In this document: positions 27,567 to 37,310 of the stretch, piece after piece
Layout: the number at the start of each line of letters is the position of its first letter
Numbering within the stretch: position 1 is the stretch's first letter
Source: Actinoallomurus spadix
GTDB lineage: Bacteria; Actinomycetota; Actinomycetes; Streptosporangiales; Streptosporangiaceae
Length of the DNA stretch: 64,000 nt
NCBI RefSeq assembly: GCF_024055725.1
Contig: NZ_JAMXMX010000011.1
Location: 124,001 to 188,000, forward strand
Direction of reading: 5' to 3'
Notes under the pieces: generated by a model
What the model was told of the DNA's origin: nothing
The model's input: only the letters and a program-made list of their open reading frames with translations
Database searches by the model: none
Position numbers and translations under genes: made by a program

Positions 27567-28460
27567 ATGAGGAAAGTGAGTTTCGCCGAGTTCGGCGGTC
27601 CGGAGGTGCTGCGCCTCGTCGACGCCGAGGAGCCCCACGCGGGCCCCGGTCAGGTGCGCGTCGCCGTGCGGGCGGCGGGCGTGAACCCCGTCGACTGGCG
27701 CATCCGTGAAGGCCAGATGCAGAAGGTCCGTCCGATCGAGCTGCCCGCAGGAGTCGGGCTGGACGCCGCCGGGGTGGTGGACGAGGTCGGCGCGGACGTC
27801 GAAGGGGTCGCGGTCGGTGACCGCGTGTTCGGCGAAGGGTCGAGCACCTACGCCGAGTTCGCCGTGCTCTCGGCCTGGGCGGAAATGCCCGAGGGCCTGA
27901 CGTTCGAAGAGGCCGCCGGGTACCCCTCCGTGGTGGAGACCGCGCTGCGCGTCATCCGCGAGGTCGGCGTGCGGCCCGGGCAGACGCTGCTGGTCAGCGG
28001 CGCGTCCGGAGGAGTCGGATCCGCGGTGCTGCAGATCGCCCGCGACCGCGGCATCACCGTGATCGGCACGGCCGGGGCCGCGAACCAGGACTACCTGCGC
28101 AGCCTGGGCGCCGTCGCCACCACGTACGGCGAGGGCTGGGTCGAGCGGGTGCGGCGGCTCGGCCGGGTCGACGCGGCCCTCGATCTGGCCGGCTCGGGCG
28201 TGATCCGCGAGCTCGTCGAGCTGACCGGGGATCCGCGGAAGGTGGTCTCCATCGCCGATCTCAGGGCGCCGGAGCTCGGCGCCCGGTTCTCCGGCGTGGC
28301 CGGGAGCATGCCGGAGGCGCTCGCCGAGGCCGCCCGCCTCATCGCGCGGGGACGGCTCCACATCCCGGTCGAGAGGTCGTACCCGCTCGCCGATGCCGCG
28401 GCGGCGCACATCGACAGCCAGGCCGGCCACACGCGCGGGCGCCGGGTCATCATCATCTGA
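27567..28460 (+). CDS. NADP-dependent quinone oxidoreductase-like protein (zinc-free MDR family)
   Basis: A 297-residue medium-chain dehydrogenase/reductase. The N-terminal GroES-like half has VRVAVRAAGVNPVDWRIREG and GLDAAGVVDEVGADVEG; the nucleotide site is LLVSGASGGVGSAVLQIARD. The catalytic-zinc cysteines are absent, as in quinone oxidoreductases and enoyl reductases. It probably reduces a quinone or enone with NADPH. It diverges from a TetR regulator with a shared operator, which suggests induction by a small toxic molecule. Confidence 0.9.
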   Translation: MRKVSFAEFGGPEVLRLVDAEEPHAGPGQVRVAVRAAGVNPVDWRIREGQMQKVRPIELPAGVGLDAAGVVDEVGADVEGVAVGDRVFGEGSSTYAEFAVLSAWAEMPEGLTFEEAAGYPSVVETALRVIREVGVRPGQTLLVSGASGGVGSAVLQIARDRGITVIGTAGAANQDYLRSLGAVATTYGEGWVERVRRLGRVDAALDLAGSGVIRELVELTGDPRKVVSIADLRAPELGARFSGVAGSMPEALAEAARLIARGRLHIPVERSYPLADAAAAHIDSQAGHTRGRRVIII

Positions 28461-28523
28461 GCCGCTCCCCGCCCTCCGGTGAAGGGCGCACGGTCGTCGT
28501 GAACCTTCCGTGACAGGACATCG

Positions 28524-28553
28524 TTGACGGGGTGACGGTGGCGCTCCTAACCT
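28524..28553 (+). promoter_or_regulatory. Housekeeping-type promoter of acyl-CoA ligase gene
   Basis: TTGACG at 28524-28529 and TAACCT at 28548-28553 are spaced by 18 nt. The 16-bp palindrome starts 3 nt after the -10 element, over the expected transcription start. Confidence 0.5.
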
Positions 28554-28555
28554 GC

Positions 28556-28571
28556 TACCGACCGGTCGGTA
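28556..28571. promoter_or_regulatory. 16-bp palindromic operator before acyl-CoA ligase gene
   Basis: TACCGACCGGTCGGTA is a perfect 16-bp palindrome placed just after the -10 element. It has the look of a TetR-type lipid-metabolism operator. It differs from the operator of the TetR gene 1 kb upstream, so the cognate regulator is probably encoded elsewhere. Confidence 0.7.
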
Positions 28572-28590
28572 TGTAGGCGGAAGGTCCGTG

Positions 28591-30219
<1,629 letters not shown>

Positions 30220-30284
30220 CGCCTCCGCCGCAGCGGAACCGGGGCGACCTCACCCGCCGGCGAGATCGCCGCCGGTAGGTCCGC

Positions 30285-30482
30285 TCACCGGTCGCGCAGG
30301 CGCCTGCTGCGCCCCTGCAGTTCGTCGATCAGCTCGGACGCCTGGGCCTTGGACAGGTTCTCCGGCACCTCTTCGCCCGCCTCGCGGGCGAGCGTGCGCA
30401 GGTAGGACTCCTGCGGTCCGGTCATCGGCTCGTCCCCCGTCGCCCAGTCCTGCGGGTCCTTCTCCGCCGGCCGTTCCGTCAT
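30285..30482 (-). CDS. DUF3072 small protein
   Basis: A 65-residue soluble protein: a Pro/Asp-rich start (TERPAEKDPQDWATGDEPMT), then PQESYLRTLAREAGEEVPEN and the helix SKAQASELIDELQGR, which is the DUF3072 domain found widely in actinobacteria and proteobacteria. Function unknown. The ATG at 30482 follows AAGGAGGGGCC. A sigma-B-like promoter stands about 40 nt upstream (30520-30544), so it is probably a general-stress gene. Confidence 0.85.
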   Translation of the reverse strand: MTERPAEKDPQDWATGDEPMTGPQESYLRTLAREAGEEVPENLSKAQASELIDELQGRSRRLRDR

Positions 30483-30519
30483 GGCCCCTCCTTCGGTCAT
30501 CGAACTCAGGTTCGAGGCA

Positions 30520-30544
30520 GTACCCCTCTTCCGAGGAGGGAAAC
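30520..30544 (-). promoter_or_regulatory. Sigma-B-like promoter of DUF3072 gene
   Basis: On the minus strand GTTT, a 15-nt spacer and GGGTAC match the consensus GNNT-N14-16-GGGTAY completely. The start codon lies about 40 nt downstream. It is the best such match in the window. Confidence 0.6.
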
Positions 30545-30550
30545 GGCAGG

Positions 30551-31009
30551 TCAGGGGTGCGATGGTGGAGTGAGCGGCCGCCAGGAGATCGGCGTGGACA
30601 GGACCATCGCCGAGCTCGTCTCGCCGTGCGAGGCGAGCCGGACCAGGATGCGCTCGAGCTCGGCGACCGAGGTGGTGGCGACCAGGACCATGGAGCACAC
30701 GTCCCCGGTGAGCCGCGACACCTGCAGCACCTCGGGAAGGTCGTCGAGCAGTTCGGGATGCACCGTGATGCAGCGGGCGCCGTAGCACTTCATGCGGACC
30801 TGGGCGACGACGGGGAAGCCGGCCGCCGCCGGGTCGACGCGGGCGTGGTAGCCGGTGATCACTCCGGCGTCCTCCAGCCGGCGGACCCGCTGGGCGACCG
30901 TCGGCGCGGACAGGTGCACCCTGCGGGCGAGCTCGTTGTACGAGAGGCGGGCGTCCTCCTGGAGCGCCCCGAGGAGCGCCCAGTCCACCGCGTCGAGGTC
31001 CGGTTTCAC
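30551..31009 (-). CDS. Lrp/AsnC-family regulator, probable regulator of kynurenine genes
   Basis: A 152-residue protein with an N-terminal AsnC helix-turn-helix (LDAVDWALLGALQEDARLSY, ELARRVHLSAPTVAQRVRRL) and a C-terminal RAM ligand domain. It diverges from kynA with 133 bp between the starts. Lrp-type KynR regulators next to kynurenine pathway genes are known in proteobacteria and respond to kynurenine or tryptophan; the analogous role here is inference from position. The GTG at 31009 is the first start of the conserved domain. Confidence 0.9.
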   Translation of the reverse strand: MKPDLDAVDWALLGALQEDARLSYNELARRVHLSAPTVAQRVRRLEDAGVITGYHARVDPAAAGFPVVAQVRMKCYGARCITVHPELLDDLPEVLQVSRLTGDVCSMVLVATTSVAELERILVRLASHGETSSAMVLSTPISWRPLTPPSHP

Positions 31010-31142
31010 GGTCGTAAGCCTAACCGCCCGATTCGGTGGCGTTCGTAAGAAAACAGCGGCTTCACGCCCTCCACCGCCCCTTGGATGTCCGAATCGTCCT
31101 TAACAGAATGGTCGGTGCCCCGAGTGACGAAGGAGGTTCGAA

Positions 31143-31991
31143 GTGACGGCCGAAGCACTGTCCGGCTGCCCGGTCCTGCACTCCGCCGACGAGCCCAGGC
31201 TCGACTTCGGCGGCACCACGCCGTACGAGGACTACGTCCACGCCGCCACGCTGCACGACCTCCAGCGGCCGGTCACCGACGAGCCGCTGGAGAGGTCGTT
31301 CCTCGTGGTCACCCAGGTCATGGAGCTGTACTTCGGCCTGCTGGCCTTTGACCTGAAGTACGCCCGCGACCGGCTCGCCGAGGACGACGTCCGCTCGGCC
31401 ACGGCCGCGCTGCGGCGCTGCGTCCTGCACGTGAAGGCGCTGCGGGCCGCCTGGCTGCCGATCGCGCGGATGACGCCACGGGAGTTCAACGCCTTCCGCG
31501 ACGCGCTCGGCGAGGGCTCCGGGTTCCAGTCGGCGGCGTACCGGCACGTGGAGTTCCTGCTCGGCGAGAAGTCCGCGTCGATGCTCGTCCCCCACCGGTC
31601 GGTGCCCGCCCAGCACGCCGAGCTGGCGCGCGCGCTCGCCGAGCCCGGCGTGTACGACGCGGCGCTCGCGCTGCTCGCCCGGCGCGGGCACGGGGTCCCG
31701 GACGACGTGCTGAACCGCGACCTCACCCGCCCGTACACCCCGTCCCCCGCCGTTGAGGAGGTCTGGGCGAAGATCTACGCTACCGACGACGGCGAACCGG
31801 TCCGGCTCGGCGAGGCGCTGACCGACGTCGCCGAGGAGTTCACCGGCTGGCGGCACGACCACCTGATGGCCACCCGCCGCGCGATGGGTTCCAAGCCTGG
31901 GACCGGCGGCTCCGCCGGAGTGTCCTGGCTGGAGAAGCGCGCCCGCCGGGACCTGTTCCCGGAGCTGTGGACCGCCCGTTCCCACGTCTGA
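31143..31991 (+). CDS. kynA: Tryptophan 2,3-dioxygenase
   Basis: A 282-residue haem enzyme that opens the indole ring of L-tryptophan to N-formylkynurenine. Family signatures are LDFGGTTPYEDYVHAATLHD, VVTQVMELYFGLLAFDLKYA, GEGSGFQSAAYRHVEFLLGE and the haem-histidine region WRHDHLMATRRAMGSKPGTG followed by GSAG, the conserved substrate loop. The GTG at 31143 follows AAGGAGGTTCGAA. It is 12 bp upstream of kynU, so the two are one operon. No kynurenine formamidase gene is seen beside them. Confidence 0.96.
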   Translation: MTAEALSGCPVLHSADEPRLDFGGTTPYEDYVHAATLHDLQRPVTDEPLERSFLVVTQVMELYFGLLAFDLKYARDRLAEDDVRSATAALRRCVLHVKALRAAWLPIARMTPREFNAFRDALGEGSGFQSAAYRHVEFLLGEKSASMLVPHRSVPAQHAELARALAEPGVYDAALALLARRGHGVPDDVLNRDLTRPYTPSPAVEEVWAKIYATDDGEPVRLGEALTDVAEEFTGWRHDHLMATRRAMGSKPGTGGSAGVSWLEKRARRDLFPELWTARSHV

Positions 31992-32003
31992 AGGATCACC
32001 TTG

Positions 32004-33179
32004 ATGGACCTGACCGCACGCGCCGCCGAGCTGGACGCCGAGGATCCCCTCGCGCACCTGCGCGCGGAGTTCGACCTCCCGCCCGGCACCGTGTACCTCG
32101 ACGGCAACTCCCTCGGCGCCCCGCTCCGGCGCGTCGCCGACCAGCTGCAGCGGGTCGTCCGCGAACAGTGGGGCGGCCGGCTCATCCGGTCATGGTCGGA
32201 GGGCTGGTGGGAGGCGCCCCGCCGGGTGGGCGAGCGGATCGCGCCGCTGCTCGGCGCCGCGCCCGGTCAGGTCGTGGTCGCCGACTCGACCAGCGTCAAC
32301 GTCTTCAAGGCGCTGGTCGGCGCCGTACGGCTCGCGCCCGGCAGGAGCGAGATCGTCGTCGACGCGGCCACCTTCCCGACGGACGGCTACATCGCGACGT
32401 CGGCCGCCGAGCTGACCGGCCGCGTCCTGCGCACCGCGGACATCGACGACCTCCCGGCGGTGCTCGGCGACCGCACCGCGGTCGTGCTGCTCAACCACGT
32501 CGACTACCGCACGGGCCGGTTGCACGACATGGCCGCCGTGACGGCGCGCGTGCACGCGGCCGGCGCGCGCGTCGTGTGGGACCTGTGCCACAGCGTCGGC
32601 GTGCTCCCGCTCACCCTCGACGCGCTGGGCGTCGACCTCGCGGTCGGCTGCACCTACAAGTTCCTGAACGGCGGCCCGGGCGCGCCCGCCTTCCTGTACG
32701 TGCGGCGCGACCTGCAGGAGGCGTTCGACCAGCCGCTGTCCGGCTGGGGCGGGCACCGGGAGCCGTTCGCCATGGCCCCGGACTACGTTCCCGCCGAGGG
32801 GATCGAGCGCGGCCGCTGCGGCACTCCGGACATCCTGTCCCTGCTCGCCCTGGAGTCCGCCCTGGAGGTGTGGGACGGCGTGGCCCTGGCCGACGTACGC
32901 GCCAAGGGCCTGTCGCTGACCGGCTTCTTCATCGAGTGCGTGACGGAGCTCCCGGCGCCGGGCACGGTCGAGGTGCTGACCCCCGGGGACGAGCGGCGCG
33001 GCCACCAGGTCTCCCTCCGCCACCCCGATGCCGAGGCTGTCATGACGGAGCTGATCGCCCGTGAGGTCATCGGCGACTTCCGCGCCCCCGACGTCCTGCG
33101 CTTCGGCTTCGCCCCGCTGTACGTCACCCACGCCGACGCCCTCCACGCCGCCCGGACCCTGGCGGACGTCCTCGGGTAG
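32004..33179 (+). CDS. kynU: Kynureninase
   Basis: A 391-residue PLP enzyme that cleaves kynurenine to anthranilate and alanine. It has VYLDGNSLGAPLRRVADQLQ at the start, WDLCHSVGVLPLTLDALGVD, and the PLP lysine in CTYKFLNGGPGAPAFLYVRR near residue 219; GWGGHREPFAMAPDY is also conserved. I chose the ATG at 32004 over the TTG just before it; AAGGATCACC is upstream. With kynA it gives tryptophan-to-anthranilate catabolism, which in actinomycetes may feed either energy metabolism or antibiotic precursors. It converges with the GH13 gene with 5 bp between stops. Confidence 0.96.
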   Translation: MDLTARAAELDAEDPLAHLRAEFDLPPGTVYLDGNSLGAPLRRVADQLQRVVREQWGGRLIRSWSEGWWEAPRRVGERIAPLLGAAPGQVVVADSTSVNVFKALVGAVRLAPGRSEIVVDAATFPTDGYIATSAAELTGRVLRTADIDDLPAVLGDRTAVVLLNHVDYRTGRLHDMAAVTARVHAAGARVVWDLCHSVGVLPLTLDALGVDLAVGCTYKFLNGGPGAPAFLYVRRDLQEAFDQPLSGWGGHREPFAMAPDYVPAEGIERGRCGTPDILSLLALESALEVWDGVALADVRAKGLSLTGFFIECVTELPAPGTVEVLTPGDERRGHQVSLRHPDAEAVMTELIAREVIGDFRAPDVLRFGFAPLYVTHADALHAARTLADVLG

Positions 33180-33184
33180 CGGCC

Positions 33185-34816
33185 TCAGATGATGGCGGTG
33201 GTGGCCTCGTCGTCGATGAGGCGCAGCCAGCGGTAGCCGTAGCCGGCCAGCTCGATCTCCCGGCCGAGGTCGGTGGCCGGCGCGTCGCCGAACATCTGGC
33301 GGATCCGCTCGACCCCGGTCAGGTCCAGGTCGTCCGGCAGCTTGACGCGCACCGGGTCGGCCGAGACGTTGTGCAGGGTGACGACGCGGCCGTCCCGCCA
33401 CCGGTACGCGAGGCCGAGCACGCGCGGGTCGCCGACGTCGAGGACGTCCCACTCGCCCCAGCCGAACTCCGGGCACTCGCGCCGGACGCGGATCGCGCGG
33501 GCCGTCCACGAGGACAGCGAGTCCGGGTCGTGGCGCTGGGAGACGACGTTGACCTCGCGGAAGCCGTACTCGCGGTCGGCGAGGACGGGCCGGTAGACCT
33601 CTTCGGCCGGTGAGAACCCGCCGTTCGGGCGGGCGGACCACTGCATGGGCGTACGGACGGCGAGACGGCCGTTCAGGGACAGGTCCTCCCCCATGCCGAT
33701 CTCGTCGCCGTACAGGAGGACCGGTGTGCCGGGCAGCGCGAGGGTGAGCGCGAGGACGAGGCGGATCCGGCGCGGGTCGTTGCCGAGCATGGGCGCGAGC
33801 CGCCGCCGGATGCCACGCCCGTACACGCGGTGGGTCTCCTCGGGCGCGAAGGCGGCGAAGATCTCGTCGCGCTCGGACTCGCCGAGCAGGCCGAGGTTGA
33901 GCTCGTCGTGATGGCGGCAGAAGTTGGCGAACTGGCCGCCGACCGGATGCGGCGGCCGGTTCTTCAGCGCCTCGGCGAGCGGGGCCGCGTCGCCGCGGGC
34001 GTGCGACAGCCACTGGGCCGCGCAGCCGCGGAAGTCGAACAGCATCTGCACGCCCTCGCCGCCGTCGAGGCCGAAGTAGCGCTGCTGTTCCTCCGGGGAG
34101 ACGTTCGCCTCGCCGAGGAAGATGGCGTCGCCGCGCCGCCGCTGGAGGAACTCGACCATCGACCGCAGGAAGGTGACCGGGTTGTCGCGGCAGTCGGTGC
34201 CGACCGTCTCGATCATGAACGGCAGCGAGTCGACCCGGAAGCCGGAGATGCCCAGCTCCAGCCAGAAGCCGAGGATCTTGTTCATCTCGTCGCGGACCTC
34301 GGGCTTGGTGATGTCCAGGTCCGGCATGAAGTCGTAGTACCGGTGCATGTACCACTGGCCTCTGGCCTCGTCGTAGGACCAGGTGCCGTCCTGCTCACCG
34401 GGGAAGGCGACCTCGCTCGGCTCCTCGCGCGGGCGGTCGCTCCAGACGTAGTAGTCGGGCCGGTCCCGGAACCAGCGGTGCTCGATGCTCGTGTGGTTGA
34501 GCACGAGGTCGACCAGCACCCGGAGGCCGAGGTCGTCGGCGGTGCGGAGCATCTCGACGAAGTCGCCGAGGCTGCCGAATCGCTCGTCGACCGCGTAGTA
34601 GTCGGTGATGTCGTACCCGTCGTCCCTGAGCGGCGAGGGGTAGAACGGCATCAGCCACAGGCAGTTCACGCCGAGTCCGGCGAGGTAGTCCAGCCGCCGG
34701 GTCAGGCCGGACAGGTCGCCGACGCCGTCGCCGTCGGTGTCCAGCCAGGTCGCCACGTCCACGCAGTACACGACCGCGTTCTTCCACCACAGGTCACTGG
34801 TCGCCTTGTCCGTCAT
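33185..34816 (-). CDS. GH13 alpha-glucosidase/trehalose synthase-like enzyme
   Basis: A 543-residue GH13 enzyme. The TIM barrel begins WWKNAVVYCVDVATWLDTDG, with DYLAGLGVNCLWLMPFYPSP and DYYAVDERFGSLGDFVEMLR; region II nucleophile Asp is in GFRVDSLPF, the acid/base Glu in AIFLGEANVSP and the third Asp in FCRHHDELNLG. RTPMQWSARPNGGFS is typical of the trehalose synthase/oligo-glucosidase branch. It lacks the fused maltokinase of some trehalose synthases. True activity (trehalose synthase, alpha-glucosidase or related) is not decided. The ATG at 34816 is divergent from the MscS gene. Confidence 0.88.
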   Translation of the reverse strand: MTDKATSDLWWKNAVVYCVDVATWLDTDGDGVGDLSGLTRRLDYLAGLGVNCLWLMPFYPSPLRDDGYDITDYYAVDERFGSLGDFVEMLRTADDLGLRVLVDLVLNHTSIEHRWFRDRPDYYVWSDRPREEPSEVAFPGEQDGTWSYDEARGQWYMHRYYDFMPDLDITKPEVRDEMNKILGFWLELGISGFRVDSLPFMIETVGTDCRDNPVTFLRSMVEFLQRRRGDAIFLGEANVSPEEQQRYFGLDGGEGVQMLFDFRGCAAQWLSHARGDAAPLAEALKNRPPHPVGGQFANFCRHHDELNLGLLGESERDEIFAAFAPEETHRVYGRGIRRRLAPMLGNDPRRIRLVLALTLALPGTPVLLYGDEIGMGEDLSLNGRLAVRTPMQWSARPNGGFSPAEEVYRPVLADREYGFREVNVVSQRHDPDSLSSWTARAIRVRRECPEFGWGEWDVLDVGDPRVLGLAYRWRDGRVVTLHNVSADPVRVKLPDDLDLTGVERIRQMFGDAPATDLGREIELAGYGYRWLRLIDDEATTAII

Positions 34817-34901
34817 GGGCGGCTCTTTACCCTGCTTTACCCGGAGTGCACGTACCCCGGGGATGCGCGGTGCGTAATCGACTATGCGCGACATTCCGCT
34901 A

Positions 34902-34923
34902 AAAAGCCGTCTAGCAGGCTTTT
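34902..34923. promoter_or_regulatory. Inverted repeat in GH13/MscS divergent region
   Basis: AAAAGCC and GGCTTTT flank an 8-nt centre in the 216-bp gap between the two divergent genes. The AT-rich outer ends are unusual for this genome. It may be an operator or a factor-independent terminator-like structure; the rest of the gap shows nothing recognisable. Confidence 0.35.
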
Positions 34924-35032
34924 CACCGGAAACCCGCCTATAGCGCCACATGGCATCGACGGGCTGGCTACGCTCGCTGATTCGCGGCCTCTCGGCCAGA
35001 TCAACCCCGACATCGAGTGGAGGAATACGAAC

Positions 35033-36061
35033 GTGCACTGGCAGCGACTCGTGATGGCCGTGGCCGTGACCGCCGCCGCGGTGGGAGCGGGATTCGCCCT
35101 GCGCGCGCTCCTCGGCCGGCTCGCGCACCGCGCGGGCAACACCCGGTGGGCCTGGGACGACCTGTTCGTCCGGCTGCTGCGCGACCTCGCGGTGGTGCCG
35201 TGCACGGTCCTCGGCCTGTGGATCTCGGTGCTGACGCTGCACCTGAAGCCCGGTATCCGGACGACGACGGGCCGCGCCCTGGTCGCCGTCCTCATCCTGA
35301 CCATCTCCATCGCGATCGCGCGGTTCGCCGCGGGGGTCGTCTCCTCGATCGCGCTGGCCCGCTCGGGCGTCGCGCAGTCCGCGACGATCTTCGTCAACAT
35401 CGTCCGGGTGGTGATCGTCGGGATCGGCGCGCTCATCCTCCTGCAGAGCCTCGGCGTATCGATCACCCCGTTGCTGACCGCCCTGGGCGTGGGCGGCCTG
35501 GCGGTCGCGCTGGCGCTCCAGGACACCCTGGCCAACCTGTTCGCCGGAGTGCACATCCTCGCGTCGCGAAAGGTCCAGCCGGGCGACTTCGTCCGGCTGG
35601 ACAGCGGCCAGGAGGGCTACATCGTCGACATCAACTGGCGGAACACCACGATCCGCCAGCTCCCCGACAACCTGGTGGTCGTGCCGAACTCGCGTTTCGC
35701 CGACGCGATCGTGACGAACTTCCACCGGCCGGCGCAGGACATGTCGATCTCCGTCAAGGTCGTCATCGGCTACCACAGCGACCTCGACCACGTGGAGAAG
35801 GTGACCCTCGACGTGGCCGAGGAGGTGATGGCGACGGTCGACGGTGGCGTCACCGACTACGAGCCGTCGGTCCGGTTCACCACGCTGGGCGAGACGAGCA
35901 TCGGCTTCTCGGTCAACCTGCGGACCCGGGAGTTCACCGACCAGTACGTCGTGATCCACGAGTTCATCAAGAGGCTGCACCGCAGGTACCGGGAGGAGGG
36001 CATCGACTCGCCGCTCACCCAGACCGGCATCCTCCTCGCGAGCGCCGCCCAGCCTCGCTGA
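35033..36061 (+). CDS. MscS-family mechanosensitive ion channel
   Basis: A 342-residue small-conductance channel. Four N-terminal helices include LVMAVAVTAAAVGAGFALRA, LVAVLILTISIAIARFAAGV and IFVNIVRVVIVGIGALILLQ; the pore helix is TPLLTALGVGGLAVALALQD followed by TLANLFAGVHIL. The beta-domain motif GDFVRLDSGQEGYIVDINWR and the line PNSRFADAIVTNF are MscS hallmarks. It releases solutes on hypo-osmotic shock. The start is a GTG at 35033 with GGAGGAATACG upstream. It is divergent from the GH13 gene. Confidence 0.93.
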   Translation: MHWQRLVMAVAVTAAAVGAGFALRALLGRLAHRAGNTRWAWDDLFVRLLRDLAVVPCTVLGLWISVLTLHLKPGIRTTTGRALVAVLILTISIAIARFAAGVVSSIALARSGVAQSATIFVNIVRVVIVGIGALILLQSLGVSITPLLTALGVGGLAVALALQDTLANLFAGVHILASRKVQPGDFVRLDSGQEGYIVDINWRNTTIRQLPDNLVVVPNSRFADAIVTNFHRPAQDMSISVKVVIGYHSDLDHVEKVTLDVAEEVMATVDGGVTDYEPSVRFTTLGETSIGFSVNLRTREFTDQYVVIHEFIKRLHRRYREEGIDSPLTQTGILLASAAQPR

Positions 36062-36095
36062 CCGGCCTTACGCGACCGCCTCGTCGCCGGCCGGC

Positions 36096-36572
36096 TCAGA
36101 CGAGCCGGTCGGTGATGGCGGACAGGCGGCGGACGAGGGACACGGCGTGTTCGCGTTCGCCGGCCGGCAGGTCCGCCCAGAGTTCGGCGAACCGGCCGAC
36201 GATCTCCTGTCTCTTCTCCTCCAGTACCGCCCGGCCCGGGGCGGTCAGCGCGACGCACCTGCTCCGGCCGTCGCTGGCGTGCGGAGTCCGCTCGACCATT
36301 CCCCGGCGTTCCAGCGCGACGAGGGCGCGGGTCACGGTGGGCTGAGCCAGCCCGGCCCGCTCCGCCACCGCTGAGATCCCGCGGTCCCCCGCGACGTCGA
36401 TCGCCCCCAGGACCACCAGCTGCGGCACCGAGATGGCGTCCCCCGCGACCGCGTTGGCCGCGCCGCCCGTACGGCGGGCCGCACGGAGCAGGTCCAGCAC
36501 CGCGTCGACGAAGTCTTCAAAAAAGTCGACCTTTTCGTCACTTCCGGTCGTTACAGGACCCCGGTCCGTCAT
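36096..36572 (-). CDS. MarR-family transcriptional regulator
   Basis: A 158-residue winged-helix protein: QLVVLGAIDVAGDRGISAVA, AERAGLAQPTVTRALVALER and the wing RTPHASDGRSRCVALTAPGR. It diverges from the universal-stress gene with 42 bp between starts, where an imperfect palindrome (36577-36588) overlaps the promoters. Likely autorepressor and regulator of that gene; the ligand is unknown. Confidence 0.9.
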   Translation of the reverse strand: MTDRGPVTTGSDEKVDFFEDFVDAVLDLLRAARRTGGAANAVAGDAISVPQLVVLGAIDVAGDRGISAVAERAGLAQPTVTRALVALERRGMVERTPHASDGRSRCVALTAPGRAVLEEKRQEIVGRFAELWADLPAGEREHAVSLVRRLSAITDRLV

Positions 36573-36576
36573 GTAT

Positions 36577-36588
36577 ATAGCGTACTAT
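36577..36588. promoter_or_regulatory. Candidate MarR operator
   Basis: ATAG-CGTA-CTAT is a symmetric 12-bp element in an AT-rich 42-bp divergent promoter. Its size is near the lower limit for a MarR site. Confidence 0.4.
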
Positions 36589-36614
36589 GGAGTCGGATTG
36601 AGGAGACGGCCATC

Positions 36615-37109
36615 ATGGACGAGGCATTCATTCCCAGCCCCGACGGCGCCGAGCGGAGCGCCCCGCACAGACCCCTGTACGTCGTGGGCGTGGACGGATC
36701 CGACTCCGGCCGCGCCGCGCTGTGCGAGGCCGCCGACGAGGCGGACCGGGCCGGTGCGCGGGTCCTGTGCGTGCACGTGCGCTGCCAGCCGAGCATCGGC
36801 GAGATGGCCGCGCTCGTCGCCCCCGGCGCCGCGCTGGCCAGCCGGGACTGCCGGGACCTCATGGAGATGCAGGCGTGGCTGGACTGCGTGCAGATCCTGG
36901 ACCCGCTCGCCTGCCCCTGGGAGTTCCAGGTCGTCATGGGCCGTCCCGACAAGATCCTGCGCGAGGTGATGATGACCCGGCACGGCGACGCGCTGTTCGT
37001 CGGGCAGTCGCCCCGCCCGGGCCGGTGGGCCCGGTGGTTCCACCGCTGTCCCGCGCGCCGGCTGGCCGGTGCCCGGGAGTACTCCGTCCATCTCGCGATC
37101 GCGCCGTGA
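36615..37109 (+). CDS. Universal stress protein-like protein
   Basis: A 164-residue protein with a UspA-type fold: YVVGVDGSDSGRAALCEAAD at the start is the nucleotide-binding beta-strand, then ARVLCVHVRCQPSIGEMAAL and the later strand DALFVGQSPRPGRWARWFHR. The G-2x-G-9x-G(S/T) ATP motif is degenerate (VGQSPRPGRW), so ATP binding is doubtful. The ATG at 36615 has GGAGACGGCC upstream. It is divergent from MarR. A 26-codon basic ORF overlaps its stop codon but has weak support. Confidence 0.8.
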   Translation: MDEAFIPSPDGAERSAPHRPLYVVGVDGSDSGRAALCEAADEADRAGARVLCVHVRCQPSIGEMAALVAPGAALASRDCRDLMEMQAWLDCVQILDPLACPWEFQVVMGRPDKILREVMMTRHGDALFVGQSPRPGRWARWFHRCPARRLAGAREYSVHLAIAP

Positions 37110-37211
37110 CGGACCGTCGCGAGCGGCGTCCAGGGACGCGTCCGCCGCTGATGATGAAGGCGCGCAAGGCGAAGAAGGCGACCTGAGCGCCGCTCCCCGC
37201 CTCGGTGTCCC

Positions 37212-37236
37212 GTTAACCCGTGAGCCTCGCGGGTAG
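37212..37236 (+). promoter_or_regulatory. Sigma-B-like promoter of SDR operon
   Basis: GTTA, a 15-nt spacer and GGGTAG come 75 nt before the SDR start. It misses the consensus at one base in each box, so it is weaker than those before gvpA and the DUF3072 gene. Confidence 0.3.
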
Positions 37237-37310
37237 GGGCGGAGCGTTGCCACGCCGTGCCCGGCCCACGGGCCGGCGGATCCTCGGGAACGCTCGTGAG
37301 GGGTGATGGG

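Noticed and set aside
37106-37186. A 26-codon Arg/Lys-rich ORF overlapping the USP stop codon
   Set aside because: No ribosome site of its own and a composition expected by chance in this DNA; coupling alone is too weak.
37261-37276. CCGGCCC/GGGCCGG hairpin as a terminator
   Set aside because: It lies between a possible promoter (37212-37236) and the SDR start, where a terminator makes little sense; short GC palindromes are common by chance here.
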